This document shows positions 51,801 through 61,313 of a stretch of 64,000 nucleotides of DNA, in pieces. The notes under the pieces were generated by a model that ran no database searches, was not told the origin of the DNA, and was given only the letters and a program-made list of their open reading frames with translations. How positions within the stretch are numbered: the first letter of the stretch is position 1; the number at the start of each line of letters is the position of its first letter. Location: contig NC_089285.1 of the NCBI RefSeq assembly GCF_963678975.1, positions 3,446,531 through 3,510,530 of the forward strand, in the 5' to 3' direction. This stretch comes from Dysidea avara (lineage: Eukaryota > Porifera > Demospongiae > Dictyoceratida > Dysideidae). Both the position numbers and the translations under genes were made by a program.

Positions 51801-54375
51801 GCCAACTGTGGAATTTTATATCAAAGACCATTCCAAGGTGATCAATGATGATGATTATGAGGATCTTCCAATACCTGAAATGTATGAGAACCCGATATAT
51901 GAGGCACCAGGTGTGCCATACGGGTATGAAACTTCTACAACTGTCACCTATGATGATTGTGAGGGAGATATGTACATTGAACCTCTGCCAGAAGGAGAAC
52001 AGATCTATGAGGATCCAGGACACATAGAAGAACATATCTATGCATGGTTAGAAGAAAAAAAATTTCGGAAGTTAGAGAAGGATGAAATCAGGTTTGTATA
52101 CATCATACAATATACTAAACTACATTGTTAAATACATACTTAGAATATCACATAAACTTGGATCTGGTGAATTTGGTGTGGTCAATTTGGGATTGTGGAT
52201 GGATAGTTCTGCTGATCCTATACAAGTTGCGGTGAAGACACTCAACTCAAACTGTTTAGAACCAGACAGGGTAAAGTTTCTGAGGGAGGCAGCCATTATG
52301 GGTCAGTTTCAACACAACAATGTAGTACAGTTACATGGAGTAGTGACTGAAGAGGAGAACATGATGATTGTATTGGAGTATATGCCTAAGGGAGACCTCC
52401 GAGAGTTTCTGTTAGATATGAAACAGAAGTGAGTATACTATTACTATAGCTACTACCTGTATTACATTGATATTTCAAACCAGAACTCCACCAGAAGGTT
52501 GTAGTGAACTGAAACATGACTTACTAAGCTTTTGTAGATACATATCAGCTGGGTTGACATATCTTTCCAGCAAACACTTTGTACACAGAGATCTTGCTGC
52601 TAGGAATGTACTAGTATCAAGTGATAGCATCTGTAAGGTGTGTTGTACTGGAGAGTTATTTCTGTTCATTTTTATACAGCGATAATACATTTATGAGATG
52701 TATGCACACATGCATCTCTACTAGATAGCTGATTTTGGTATGGCACGAGATGTGGCTGATGACATCTACTATGTCACTACTGGTGGGAAGATACCGGCTA
52801 AATGGACTGCTCCTGAGGTTCTGACAATGACATAATAGTATTAACTAAATCTCTTAATAATTAGGCAATTCTCTACAAGAAATATTCAACACGAAGTGAT
52901 GTTTGGAGTTTTGGTTGTGTGATGTACGAAGTGTGGAGCCTGGGTCACAAGCCATTTGAAGAGCTCACTGGTAGACAGGTAACTAAATTGATTATTTTGT
53001 CCAACAAATCTTACATTCTTGTTTAGTATGTGGAAAAGATTACAGCTGGACACAGACTGCCACCACCGCCAGGTTGTCCCAGAGTTGTATATGAAGTGAT
53101 GATACAGTGTTGGTGAGGTTAATATTGGAATACAATATTAGTTCTAAAGCAGTTTTATAGTATCAGTAACTCATAAGGTTACCATATATTGCATGGTAGC
53201 TGAGACCATAAGTGGATCTGATGAGCAGGGGGCAAGGTTCCTAGGACAATATTCAAAACCAAAAACATTCTATTGATCATGAAATACAGAGGATAATTAG
53301 AAGGAAAAGGGCTATACTTATGCACTGTACATATAGAAACTGTACAATCTAAAGCAATCTATCAAAAAGAAATTGAGTTATTGTGTAAGATAGAGCTACT
53401 CTAATAGAACAGTCACCACCTTCAATTATAAGTTTCTTTTGTGAATTATGATGACACTTCACTCTTAAACTTCATACAGAACACGCCACTATCTCAGAAA
53501 ACTAGTATACTATAGGTTAGCACTGAAGTACACATGCATATATTAGACCCTTAAAATGTAAAATTAATGTGTTTCATGCATCAAGCTATGCCATTCCTAA
53601 TCATGAGAAACAAATAGCTTGCATACCATAGAGTTTCATTCTTTCTGCAACAACTTTAAACAGGCTGTAGGACCAGGTGTCCTATAGACCCTCAGCACTT
53701 GTGTTGTAAAGCCTTAATAAAAAATTTAAAATATATTTTCTTTCCCATCCTAGCAGAATAAACATTGCATTATTCTGAGTAAAATTTCTTGTTCTGCCTA
53801 TAGTTGAGACATATCTGTGACAGTATTAAAATATTTGCTAGCACAAAAAGATATTTTCAAACTGGCAATCTATACTTTAGATAGGACCATGTAATAATGA
53901 TGATAATATAATATCATATGAAACTTTATTATTATCGATATCTCAATATAATGGTAAATCTCTGTAGACTATTGTATACTGAAAGTTGGCAAATGGTATT
54001 CTTGTGAGAAAGATCACAACCAGCTGCGGCAGTGCTGAAAAAGGCAATTTTCTAAGCGTATTACTTGCAAAACAAACTATATGATCAGATAATATCGTAA
54101 TGATTTTTGTAATCAAAATTATGAAAATATACAGTAGCTAGATGATTTTTTACTATCCTTAGATATTTATGTGTGCCTTTTGCTATAGGCATCCTGATCC
54201 TAAACAGCGTCCGCTTTCTAGTGTGATATTAAAGACTCTACAGAAACCTGATGAAACACTGCTGGCTACCTCTGAAGTAACCACTTCTAATGGAGCAAAT
54301 CAAATGTTAGGAGCTCCACTTGCTGATGGACGTCAACTCCATCTTGACCTTCAACATAGTTACACCACTGACTAA
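36776..54375 (+). CDS. Receptor tyrosine kinase C (stalk/TM exon carries a MITE)
   Basis: Exons: 36776-36833, 39929-40423, 48813-49307, 50015-50889 (interrupted), 51460-51551, 51712-52091, 52144-52428, 52484-52637, 52725-52817, 52865-52978, 53027-53112, 54189-54375. Leaving out the MITE and one TTA copy, they join to 2979 bp without a stop (992 aa), with every phase matching B. Order: signal peptide, two four-Cys ectodomains, Ser/Thr-rich stalk, TM, Tyr-rich juxtamembrane, kinase with [21 protein letters not shown] and a canonical APE, tail HSYTTD. Read straight through, the MITE would end translation before the TM helix, giving a secreted double-ectodomain protein. Alternatively, sites inside the MITE ends could remove most of it in frame (see findings). 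An unbroken kinase argues for recent insertion or a workable bypass. Confidence 0.78.
38147..38201 (+). CDS. C alternative or relic signal-peptide exon
   Basis: A second copy within a local duplication: [18 protein letters not shown] then G|GTAGCT, preceded by GTAG. Phase is identical to exon 1. Gly to Glu in the hydrophobic core and a poorer donor suggest a weakening duplicate, but it could serve as an alternative first coding exon. Confidence 0.45.
38206..39550. other. Intron of C, repeats
   Basis: A hAT-like relic with G-run (about 38330) and C-run surrounds two CTCTAATAGA motifs (about 38415 and 38440). The related right end GGATCCGCCCCTG is at about 38834. No gene seen. Confidence 0.5.
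39551..39790. repeat. Fold-back element, TGTGACC family copy
   Basis: ATGTGACCTGATTTGCGAAA ... CACACACATCCAATT and its inverted partner AATTGGATGTGTGTGG ... AAATCTGGTCACA. About 240 bp, close to 27957-28197. Confidence 0.7.
39929..40423 (+). CDS. C exon 2: first four-Cys ectodomain
   Basis: 495 bp, phase 1-1. Begins [19 protein letters not shown]; Cys landmarks ECE, IPCEG, EFCYQ, SCQMF; NIT, NLS and NQT glycosylation sites; ends YNIAIKVHI. From base 39988 onward it matches exon 3 at all but 3 positions. Confidence 0.85.
41628..41837. repeat. Fold-back MITE, ACAGCCAAGCTGT family
   Basis: Ends TCTAATCCAAAACAGCC / GGCTGTTTTGGATTAGA, 210 bp, with the longer inner left arm deleted compared with 43941-44945. 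It adjoins the conserved leader of the composite repeat. Confidence 0.7.
42001..42939 (+). repeat. Minisatellite, ~30-bp units, array 1
   Basis: Alternating units of the types TAGCTGAACTCTCTACAAGG + TAACTTCTTC and TAGCTGATCTCTCTACAGGG + TGATTTGTTTG, about 30 copies. Units group into higher-order blocks of about 60-120 bp. No open frame crosses it. Confidence 0.9.
42940..43776 (+). repeat. Repeat body, copy 1
   Basis: Begins with two partial CTGCTCTATTAG motifs, contains well-kept CpG blocks (TTCGCGTTTTATAGCAG, TCTCGGGAACGCGTGAAGCG), and ends GACACACTACCGTGTGTC, a perfect small hairpin. Copy 2 at 47101-47940 is highly similar throughout. Open frames on both strands here have no recognisable domain. 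Confidence 0.8.
43941..44945. mobile_element. Fold-back MITE with ~155-bp arms, split by a LINE fragment
   Basis: Left arm 43941-44093 (TCTAATCCAAAACAGCC ... GACAATTCAGGTGAATTTTT) is almost exactly inverted in the right arm ending 44945. Arms include GTGAAATCCAAGGTGGCGGC / GCCGCCACCTTGGATTTCAC. The roughly 680 bp between them is LINE-derived. Confidence 0.75.
44094..44772 (-). mobile_element. LINE 3' fragment nested in MITE
   Basis: The minus strand encodes [20 protein letters not shown], then [10 protein letters not shown] and [20 protein letters not shown] and a stop at about 44400. This is the CR1/L2-type ORF2 C-terminus with (W/Y)NSLP. Its 3' UTR has hairpins (TGGGCACCAGTTGCCCA; AATGCAGGCCTTGCCTGCATT) and an A/T-rich tail next to the MITE left arm. 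Confidence 0.75.
45127..47100 (+). repeat. Minisatellite, ~30-bp units, array 2
   Basis: Same units as array 1, about twice as long (about 65 units). Blocks of about 120 bp (GATTTGTTTGCAGCTGAAC, CATGATGGTTTCTTTGTAGC, AAGGTAACTTCTTCTAGC, CAGGGAGATTTGTTTGTAGC) recur many times, showing higher-order amplification. Confidence 0.9.
47101..47940 (+). repeat. Repeat body, copy 2
   Basis: Homologue of 42940-43776 from the GTGACTGCTCT motif to the terminal hairpin CACACTACCGTGTG and CTTGAT. The leader before each minisatellite (TTTCATTTCTTTTTGTATTT) is also shared, so the unit 41838-43776 corresponds to 44946-47940. Confidence 0.8.
48813..49307 (+). CDS. C exon 3: second four-Cys ectodomain
   Basis: 495 bp, phase 1-1, begins [18 protein letters not shown] and then is almost identical to exon 2 from base 48872. 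Three nucleotide differences in 445; one changes HIG to YIG at the end and one Ser to Pro (SSRPLL to SPRPLL). Confidence 0.85.
50015..50889 (+). CDS. C exon 4: stalk and TM helix, MITE inside
   Basis: Left part 50015-50107 reads [20 protein letters not shown]; right part 50443-50889 reads [20 protein letters not shown] and continues Ser/Thr-rich to [26 protein letters not shown]. Without the insertion it would be 540 bp, phase 1-1, as in A and B. Confidence 0.75.
50108..50439 (+). mobile_element. PIF/Harbinger-like MITE, 332 bp, in coding exon
   Basis: Terminal inverted repeats GGCCATACCTATTTGAAAA (left) and TTTTCAAATAGGTATGGCC (right) extend through GTTGTTGCTCGGA / TCCGAGCAACAAT. A 3-bp TTA duplication flanks it (50105-50107 and 50440-50442). 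A TWA duplication and GGCC-starting ends fit PIF/Harbinger. The interior has an A21 run and no coding capacity. Confidence 0.8.
51460..51551 (+). CDS. C exon 5: cytoplasmic linker
   Basis: [20 protein letters not shown] then [17 protein letters not shown] and AAG|GTATAG. Same length as in A. Confidence 0.75.
51712..52091 (+). CDS. C exon 6: Tyr-rich juxtamembrane region
   Basis: 380 bp. [53 protein letters not shown] and the conserved [14 protein letters not shown]. Tyr in YENP, YEAP and YEDP contexts resemble SH2-docking sites. Confidence 0.82.
52144..52428 (+). CDS. C exon 7: kinase N-lobe
   Basis: 285 bp. [50 protein letters not shown]. Intact at each position where A is broken. Confidence 0.88.
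52484..52637 (+). CDS. C exon 8: catalytic loop
   Basis: [17 protein letters not shown], then [20 protein letters not shown]. Acceptor AACCAG, donor AAG|GTGTGT. Confidence 0.88.
52725..52978 (+). CDS. C exons 9-10 (52725-52817, 52865-52978)
   Basis: [20 protein letters not shown] then [10 protein letters not shown] with canonical APE; GTTCTG donor and a 47-bp intron; then [17 protein letters not shown] and [18 protein letters not shown]. Confidence 0.87.
53027..53112 (+). CDS. C exon 11: C-lobe
   Basis: [28 protein letters not shown] and TG of Trp, then GTGAGG. 86 bp, as in A and B. Confidence 0.85.
53113..54188. other. Last intron of C
   Basis: About 1.1 kb, with one CTCTAATAGAACAGTCACC motif at about 53398. 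Nothing else recognisable. The equivalent intron in A is 152 bp and in B about 420 bp. Confidence 0.6.
54189..54375 (+). CDS. C exon 12: C-lobe end and tail
   Basis: [20 protein letters not shown], a tail three codons shorter than in B (the TSM segment is missing), ending [13 protein letters not shown] and TAA. Confidence 0.87.
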
Positions 54376-54719
54376 CTTACTAATTACCACAACTATATAA
54401 TTTACATGCTATTTTTACACATGTGTAAATAGCATTAATACTTCCTGTACTTTTGTAAGACAGACAATTTGTTACTTCACTAGGTACTAAAATCCACAAA
54501 ATACATACAGTATAGGGCCATTAGGAGGAAACTCCCCCTCCGCTAAATAAATGTACCAACTACAAAAAGGAATACTCACACATGTAGGCTAAGACATATC
54601 TGAAGGATGAGCAGAATTATTAGAGTAGGAGGCACTTTCACCACATACCAATATATATATATATAGCAGATCAGCACTCCAATAGAACAGTCGTTACATT
54701 ACTTGACTTGGGTCATTAG

Positions 54720-55167
54720 TATAGGTAATCACACACATTTGAGTGCAATTTTGGTTGATACGAGTACAATTATTCCATAATTGCACGAAAATGTGTGTGA
54801 TTGCCTATTAATCACATAGTGACCACCCTTCATGATTTGTAGTACACATCTATCCAGTTCTGTGTGGCCATTAACTTCTACCAGGTGATTGCAATTCTTC
54901 TTTGCATTACATCATTTGTTGTTGCACTTAAAAGGCTTCATAAGTCAGCAATTCTGATTGGCTACTCAAAATGTCTACATATGTTGCACTTAAAAAAGGC
55001 TTCTATTGTCAGCTTATTTCATTGGCTATTCATCATATCACTTTCTTGTTGCACTTAAAAGACTTCTGCAATTTTGCTATTTTATTGGCTACTTTACAGT
55101 GCAATTACAGAAACAAGGCCTACTATTGAGACTAATGTATGGCAAATTAAATCACTATGTGATTATA
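54720..55167 (+). repeat. ~450-bp dispersed element, inverted partner of 8043-8506
   Basis: Begins TAGGTAATCACACACATTTG and ends AATCACTATGTGATTATA. Three internal units of about 80 bp, each with GTTGCACTTAAAAG(G/A)CTTC and ATTGGCTA. Non-coding; open frames within it come from the repeats. Confidence 0.7.
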
Positions 55168-58085
55168 ACAAGAATCAGCATGCAGTGACATGATTGACTT
55201 ATGTATAAGCAACCCAATTTTATGATACCTTTTTTAAGACCTCTGGGAATTTTCAACAGCATTGTAAAATCATAGTGGCTTTCCCCCTTGCATTTACTGT
55301 GCTCTTTCCCTTGCCAGCTCCTGGATGTGTAGTTCTAGCAATGTACGTAATTGAGCTAGTGCTACTAATCATTTATACATATGAGTCACTGTTTTAAGGA
55401 AGTTATTGTTTCAAGGAAGCAATTAAAACAGTAAATAAGACATAATGTGTTTTGCATGTTGTGTTTTGTTTTACACCAAGTTGACTCCATATAGGTGTTA
55501 AGTTATATTATAGAACATAATTTAATTTGAACTACAGTGCTAATTAGCTGCTGAAACATTTTCATCAAGATTATAAGGAAAACAAAGTTAATGTATAATG
55601 TTAGAGCATCTTTATAAGTAAAGGTGTTTATAGGACATGAATACCTTTCAACAGAGTATGGTGATTGTGCAATTCATTCAGCAAAAAAATGACCAGGAAG
55701 GGAACCAGAAACATATAATTAACTTTTTGTGGCCTAATAAGTAACTAATTAGATCAGAAATTTATCACTGACATATATTTGATGTTATAGCTAATTATCA
55801 ATGGTGAATTACTGACTGCATGGCATGTTGAGAGTTTTTCAATTCATTACATGTTACAAATTTTCATGTCAGGTATGTATGCATAGCTATAATTATATTA
55901 TATAATTAGAAATTTTTACGAACAGAATAGAAGAGCATCCATTATGCTGCAATAACTCAGGAATAATTTTTAGCAAAAAAATTAAGGAATATTCCAGATT
56001 AAATGGATGAGTTGTATAACTGGTGCAAAGTATAAGTTTGGATTCCATTGAAACAGTTCAAACCTAAAAACAGCACAAAAGATTGAGTTACTCTAATAGA
56101 GCAGTCACGTATTCCAACACAGCAGTCAACTTTTAGTCCATATTTCTAATATAGCAGTCACTTTTGTGAAACTCCTAGCTAGTGTGCTTATGTTAGGCAC
56201 AAATTTCAGGAGAATAACTATAATACTAGGTTTGAAAGAATAATTGTAATTTGCATAAAATATCCTTCTTTAAAAGGTAACTTCAAAAATTAGCAATTGG
56301 CAACTATGATTTCACCCTGACTAGATCCAAGAGCACTTTTGCACCAGTTGGTGGCATGCATTAACACAGTTAATTATGTCAAAGATAATTTTGCTCAAAA
56401 TTTATGGGCTTATATAATTATTATTAGAAAGCTGAGAGCATGGAGATCAGTGAAAATCAATGCTTACATTTATACAGATACCTATACATGTTAGTCAATT
56501 AGCAGTTTGAAAATAGCAGTCCATATAGTGCAAATTTCTCCATATGTCAGCCTCTTTTTTGCAACAAACACTACTTCTGTGTTCTCGCACCCATATAGAA
56601 TACATTAATAGCCTCTAAAGTGTTAAGAAACTTAATTTGGAAGATGGTTATTGCATGAAACAAAGTGAATTATTAATATTGAGATGTAGGGTATAGCTAC
56701 ATATAAAACATCACAGCTATATATCTACGTACATATATACGTATATTTATTAATATCTAATACAGTTAATTCAAAGATTATGAGCCTAACAATCATCAGC
56801 ACTGTTACTGTTGTCATTTTCGATGCATTATACAGTACTATATAAATTATTAGGGATCATGCAGGAGCTTTCCAGTTCAAAGTACCAACCTAAAACCAGT
56901 CTCAATTTTCCTTCATGACAGCTTAGCAGCATTGGTTAGGCACAGCCAAGCTCAAAAATGTATTAAGACTAACCCCAAACTCTTTCTATAGCATTTTAAA
57001 ATTTTTCTATTTAACAGAATTTTATGCTGACTGACTGCCAGTATAACTTGACAAACACTTGATTTTTCCAACCACAGATATACAATACATACATCATGGG
57101 CTTGCCTTTGTCTTTGTGTTCCAGTTAACAGTTAGGTAACAGTGGATCCTATAATTTTCAAAGATAGTGTATCAATTTTAACTTGTCGGTGCATGTCCTG
57201 TTGCATAAAATTGCTCTTGGTGATCAGGGTAAATTCACTGTTGCCAACTGTTTATGTGAAAAAGAAACTTCCCTTTGGGAGAACTAATTCCAATTACTGT
57301 AATTTTAAAATTAAAAGTCTTTCAAAATTCATCTAGTAAGTGCAAAAATGGGCTCAAAAGTTGACTGCTTATAAGTGACTGCTTTATTAGAGTATCTAAA
57401 TTTTCAGCTGTTTTTGAACTTTTTTGGTACAAGTCAAGTTATACTTTGCCCCAGTTATACCCAAATAATTATTCACTATACATTATTCCTGAATTATTGC
57501 AGTATAATAGGTGTTCTTCTCAGTATTCCCTTTGTAAAAACTTTCAATTATTCATGATTAACTGTCTACCTCTAATGAATACAGTCATGTAAAAATGTCA
57601 CTAGAGAACTAGAGAATTTATTGAGTTCACTTATTAAATTTTATGTCAAATTAAACTTGATATGTTAGTTTATTAGCTATCACTTTGAAATTTAAAAAAT
57701 GCAGACCTTGCAGGAATCTGTGCAAATGTAAACATTGATTTTCAGATTCATCATGCTTTAAGCCTTTCAAAAATGTATAGGTTTGCTAATCCCCGTAAAC
57801 TTTGAACGAAAGTGTATTTTTTGACATAGTGAACCTGACTACTGTATATCCTTATGAGGCTGGTCAACTGATGACTATACTACAAAATGGATCTGCAAGC
57901 TGCTGTGCGGCTGCAGACTATTGCATTGTGGAGACCAAACTGTAGCTATAAATTAAAGACACTTTAACAAAGTCCATCAAATAAACAAATAGCTAAACCA
58001 CCCTGAAAAAGAGCGACCGGAGGAGAACACAATCCAAACGACGTTGTATCACATGTACTTTGATTGACCACCGATGGCTAGTCTT
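55168..58085. other. Intergenic C-D, nothing recognisable
   Basis: AT-rich sequence with motif copies at about 56088 and 57375. No domain-bearing frame or RNA gene seen. Confidence 0.5.
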
Positions 58086-58260
58086 GGATTGGGCGCACGA
58101 GACTACCCGTTGACCACGTGAGATATAAAAACATCCGGCGACGAGGAGCCTATACTTGATCGATTGTGCAGGTGTAGGCCACACTCATACAAGTACAACG
58201 CCACTGAGTTGAAACAGCAGATCGAATCCGCAGATTTGAGTGACTTGGGATGCAGAGGTG
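58086..58260 (+). promoter_or_regulatory. Candidate promoter of gene D
   Basis: A CpG-rich patch with E-box CACGTG (58115-58120) directly followed by a TATA box (TATAAAA, 58124-58130); possible donors at GTGCAG|GTGTAG (about 58172) and GCAGAG|GTGAGG (about 58258). It is about 3 kb upstream of the D signal-peptide exon, a spacing comparable to that in B and C. Inference. Confidence 0.4.
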
Positions 58261-58339
58261 AGGTTTCGCCCAACCCTTCCCCTGGGTTTACCCGCGGAGT
58301 TAGCTAGCTCAGTACACTTTAGGTTTAAGGAAGAAAATC

Positions 58340-58575
58340 CATCCCTCCTGGAGGAGACTGAGTGTGGCCCCGACTAGACATTGGGTGACCTGCAGTTCGA
58401 ATCCTGGGGTTGGAGGCGGATTTTTTTCCTTACTTTGGCCCCTTTTCTGTTTCACCTTTTCAGCTATAAGTCTAAGTCCTTGCAATTAGGTTAGGTAATC
58501 CTAAGGCTGCAACACATGTTGCTGTCAGACCTTCAGTGCTGGTCACTGTAAAGTGCTACTAATAATAACATCCAC
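58340..58575 (+). repeat. Possible SINE with box B and AAT-rich tail
   Basis: GACCTGCAGTTCGAATCCTG resembles a tRNA T-arm/box B. About 150 bases on, TCAGTGCTGGTCACTGTAAA and CTACTAATAATAAC look like a SINE/LINE tail. Box A is not clear. Confidence 0.35.
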
Positions 58576-59717
58576 TACGGTCTGTCCACGCGAAGGTTTG
58601 GGTCACCCAGACTAGCTAGCTATAATAATCTATCGAAGTACGTCATACAAGTTTAGCTACTGACCTAGCTACTAGACTTCAACTATAATAAAGTCATGAG
58701 AAGAAATAGCTATGGTTCAGTGTGGAAATGCCTTGCCAACCCGACACTGCTGGTACCGGAAGAAAGTGATACGGCACACAAGTGTGCTTGATCACAAATA
58801 CTAAGAGTTGTTTACTAGTGACAAGTTGTTTAAAAAGTAAATCATCCAGAAGATTTTGAGGGGAAGCGGCGTTGGACCCTCTGTTAGCCGGCTAGCTAGC
58901 AAGATCTTCAAAGAAGGAGAAAGATATGGATGTGGCATGCATAGCAAACAGAAGTATACTATCCATTCCTCTCAGCATCAGAAGTCCTGAGACATCAAAC
59001 CATAGGAAAAATACATGAGCCCCAAAAGTTGGATTAGCTGAATGTTGTGAATCACTCAAGTCACATAAACCCGAAAATGCAAAGTGGCTTGTTAATAGTT
59101 AAACCACGGTATCTGTTTTTGATGGTGTCTAATTTCTTAAAACTGCAATACCACTAGCTAAAGGATTTTTATAAGTTTTTTAAAGCTTCACTAGTTTTGA
59201 AAAGTGTACATATGAAAGGAAATGGACTGGTGTAGAATGCTGCAATGAGCTTGTCAACAAAACACTGACTTAAGTAAAAATGTTAAATGTTTAGAAACTC
59301 TACTTTTGTATCTGGATCTAATAATAGAGGTTTAAATGACATCTAGCTAAGGCATACCAATATTACAGTTATACCGCAATATCTAATAACAATATTGTAC
59401 CGGCTATGAAACATCAAAACCACTCAGCATATGGTTTTTAACTTCATTTTTAATGTATTGTATTGCCTGCATTGTTTACAAAGTCATCCATTTATGGAGT
59501 AAAAGCTCAAAAGCAATAGATGCTATATCGCTAATTGTGTTTATGATTTCATTTTCAGGTTGGCTATGTTAATAATTACAATGCGCTTATATTGGTTGTA
59601 CCTCTGTTTGATTGAAATGCGTGATGATGCTACAGCTATGTGTATGTATATCCATTGAAGCCATAATGCCAGCTTTGGTACATGTAATAGTTGAAACAAG
59701 GGAATGAGAGCTTTGCC

Positions 59718-59775
59718 TGATATGTTTGCCCGAGGGCTGTAGGCCCGAGGACAGAGGGCATACATACCAGGCAAA
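59718..59775. repeat. Short hairpin, GCCTGATATGT family
   Basis: GCCTGATATGTTTGCCCGAG ... GGGCATACATACCAGGC with an inner GCCCGAGG repeat. Relative of 15850-15911 and 62055-62115. Confidence 0.5.
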
Positions 59776-61237
59776 GCCCGAATGCCCCGTGTTAAAGCTA
59801 CTATGTAACACTTATCAGGCTACAGGGCGATCAATCACCCAAGCCAGTCACTGAATGTATTATATATGCATACCTAAACTTTTCAATTATGGGTCAGCAG
59901 CTGGTACGTTCTGGTTACTTTCAGTTACGATGAATGGACATATCCTAGAGATATCATGGAGAATTTCGATTATGCAAGTTTAATGTTTTAATCAATACAT
60001 TTATGGGAAAATGACAGAGTTTACTAAAGGCCTAGATAGGTAAGCTTGCTTGTAGAGTGGTCACTCCGTGCAGAGTGGTAGCTTCATGATGGGGTGTGTC
60101 TGTATTCGAAAACGTGCGAAAACAATAGGTGAATAAGCTATAGCACTAGTTATCACCTTAGCCCAATGTTTATAGAATGGCAAGGATAATAAAACACTCC
60201 ATCTGAGTGGCTTTCATGGCAAAATCCAAGTCGTGCATCCTAATCACGTGAGTATTAATCGATCCCTACAATCAATTTTGGCCTCAACATCTATATAATC
60301 ACTTCCCAGTTGTAGCCTGGTTACATATGATCGAATGTAGCCTGGGCAGCTCCTTTGATCTGAGGTGTGATAGTGTTACATGTATGGATAACAGAACCCA
60401 CACAGTGAAGGAAGGATGGTTATTTCTTAATATACTTTTTCTAACCATCTGATTGGTATTGGCTTTCTGTAGTGTGTACACTGCCACATAATTATGAATC
60501 AGTTCTACTTAGTGTGAAGTCAGTAATCACATGTATACATATAAACATAGTTATAGAATGTCATACAGTATAATCAAAACTATATAGCATATCAACCAAG
60601 AAACCTTTCAATCTCATCACATATACAAGCACAAAATACCCTTTTTAACATGATCGAGAGTTAATAGTATAGAGTTGTTATTGTTGTATTGTTGTGGCAG
60701 TCATGTGAAACATAAAATGGATAAATAAGGTGTGCTATGTATAAGGGCAAGGCTGCTGTTGCTACGTCTACTATCCATTCAGCACTACATTCTAAGTAAG
60801 CATTTGAGCTAAGCTCAGTGCATAGTGGTCTTCAGCTTGGGGATAATCCTCAACATGTTGTATTCAAAAGGAACGTTCCCCTTGAAAACTCCCTGAATCT
60901 GTCGTTGCTTTGACTCCTATTATATAATTCGACCACTTTCTCTATTATGCCAAAAGAGCTAAAGTTTTCAGTGTCTGGGTGTTATAGATTGCTGGTCAAT
61001 TAACCACCAGCCTTTTTGTGCCACCCTTGAATGTTTCTGCAGTGCTGTTCTGTGTTGTGCAGTAAGAAAATCCACACATCAAAGTTTTACATGCCATTAA
61101 TAGCAGTCTATATTGTATCCTATCCTCCATGACTAACTGTTATTCATTGAGTGTCAGATAACTAATATTAGATTGTTTACATTCATATATAGCCAGCAAG
61201 GATTATTCATTGTTAGGGTGTTTTGTACAGGTGGTAC

Positions 61238-61313
61238 ATGTTTACTACTGTCACAGAAATGAATGTCATCACCACAATCTCCATCATGGCTGGACTACTG
61301 AACTTGGTGTCAG
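61238..61313 (+). CDS. D exon 1: signal peptide
   Basis: From ATG 61238: MFTTVTEMNVITTISIMAG. From 61259: [18 protein letters not shown]. An AG just before 61257 (GTCACAG|AAATG) could be the acceptor; then 61259 would be the start. TCAG|GTAAGT donor. Confidence 0.7.

Noticed and set aside
54864-55188. Frames with repeated ALKRLH segments
   Set aside because: Translations of internal repeats of a non-coding dispersed element also present inverted at 8043-8506.
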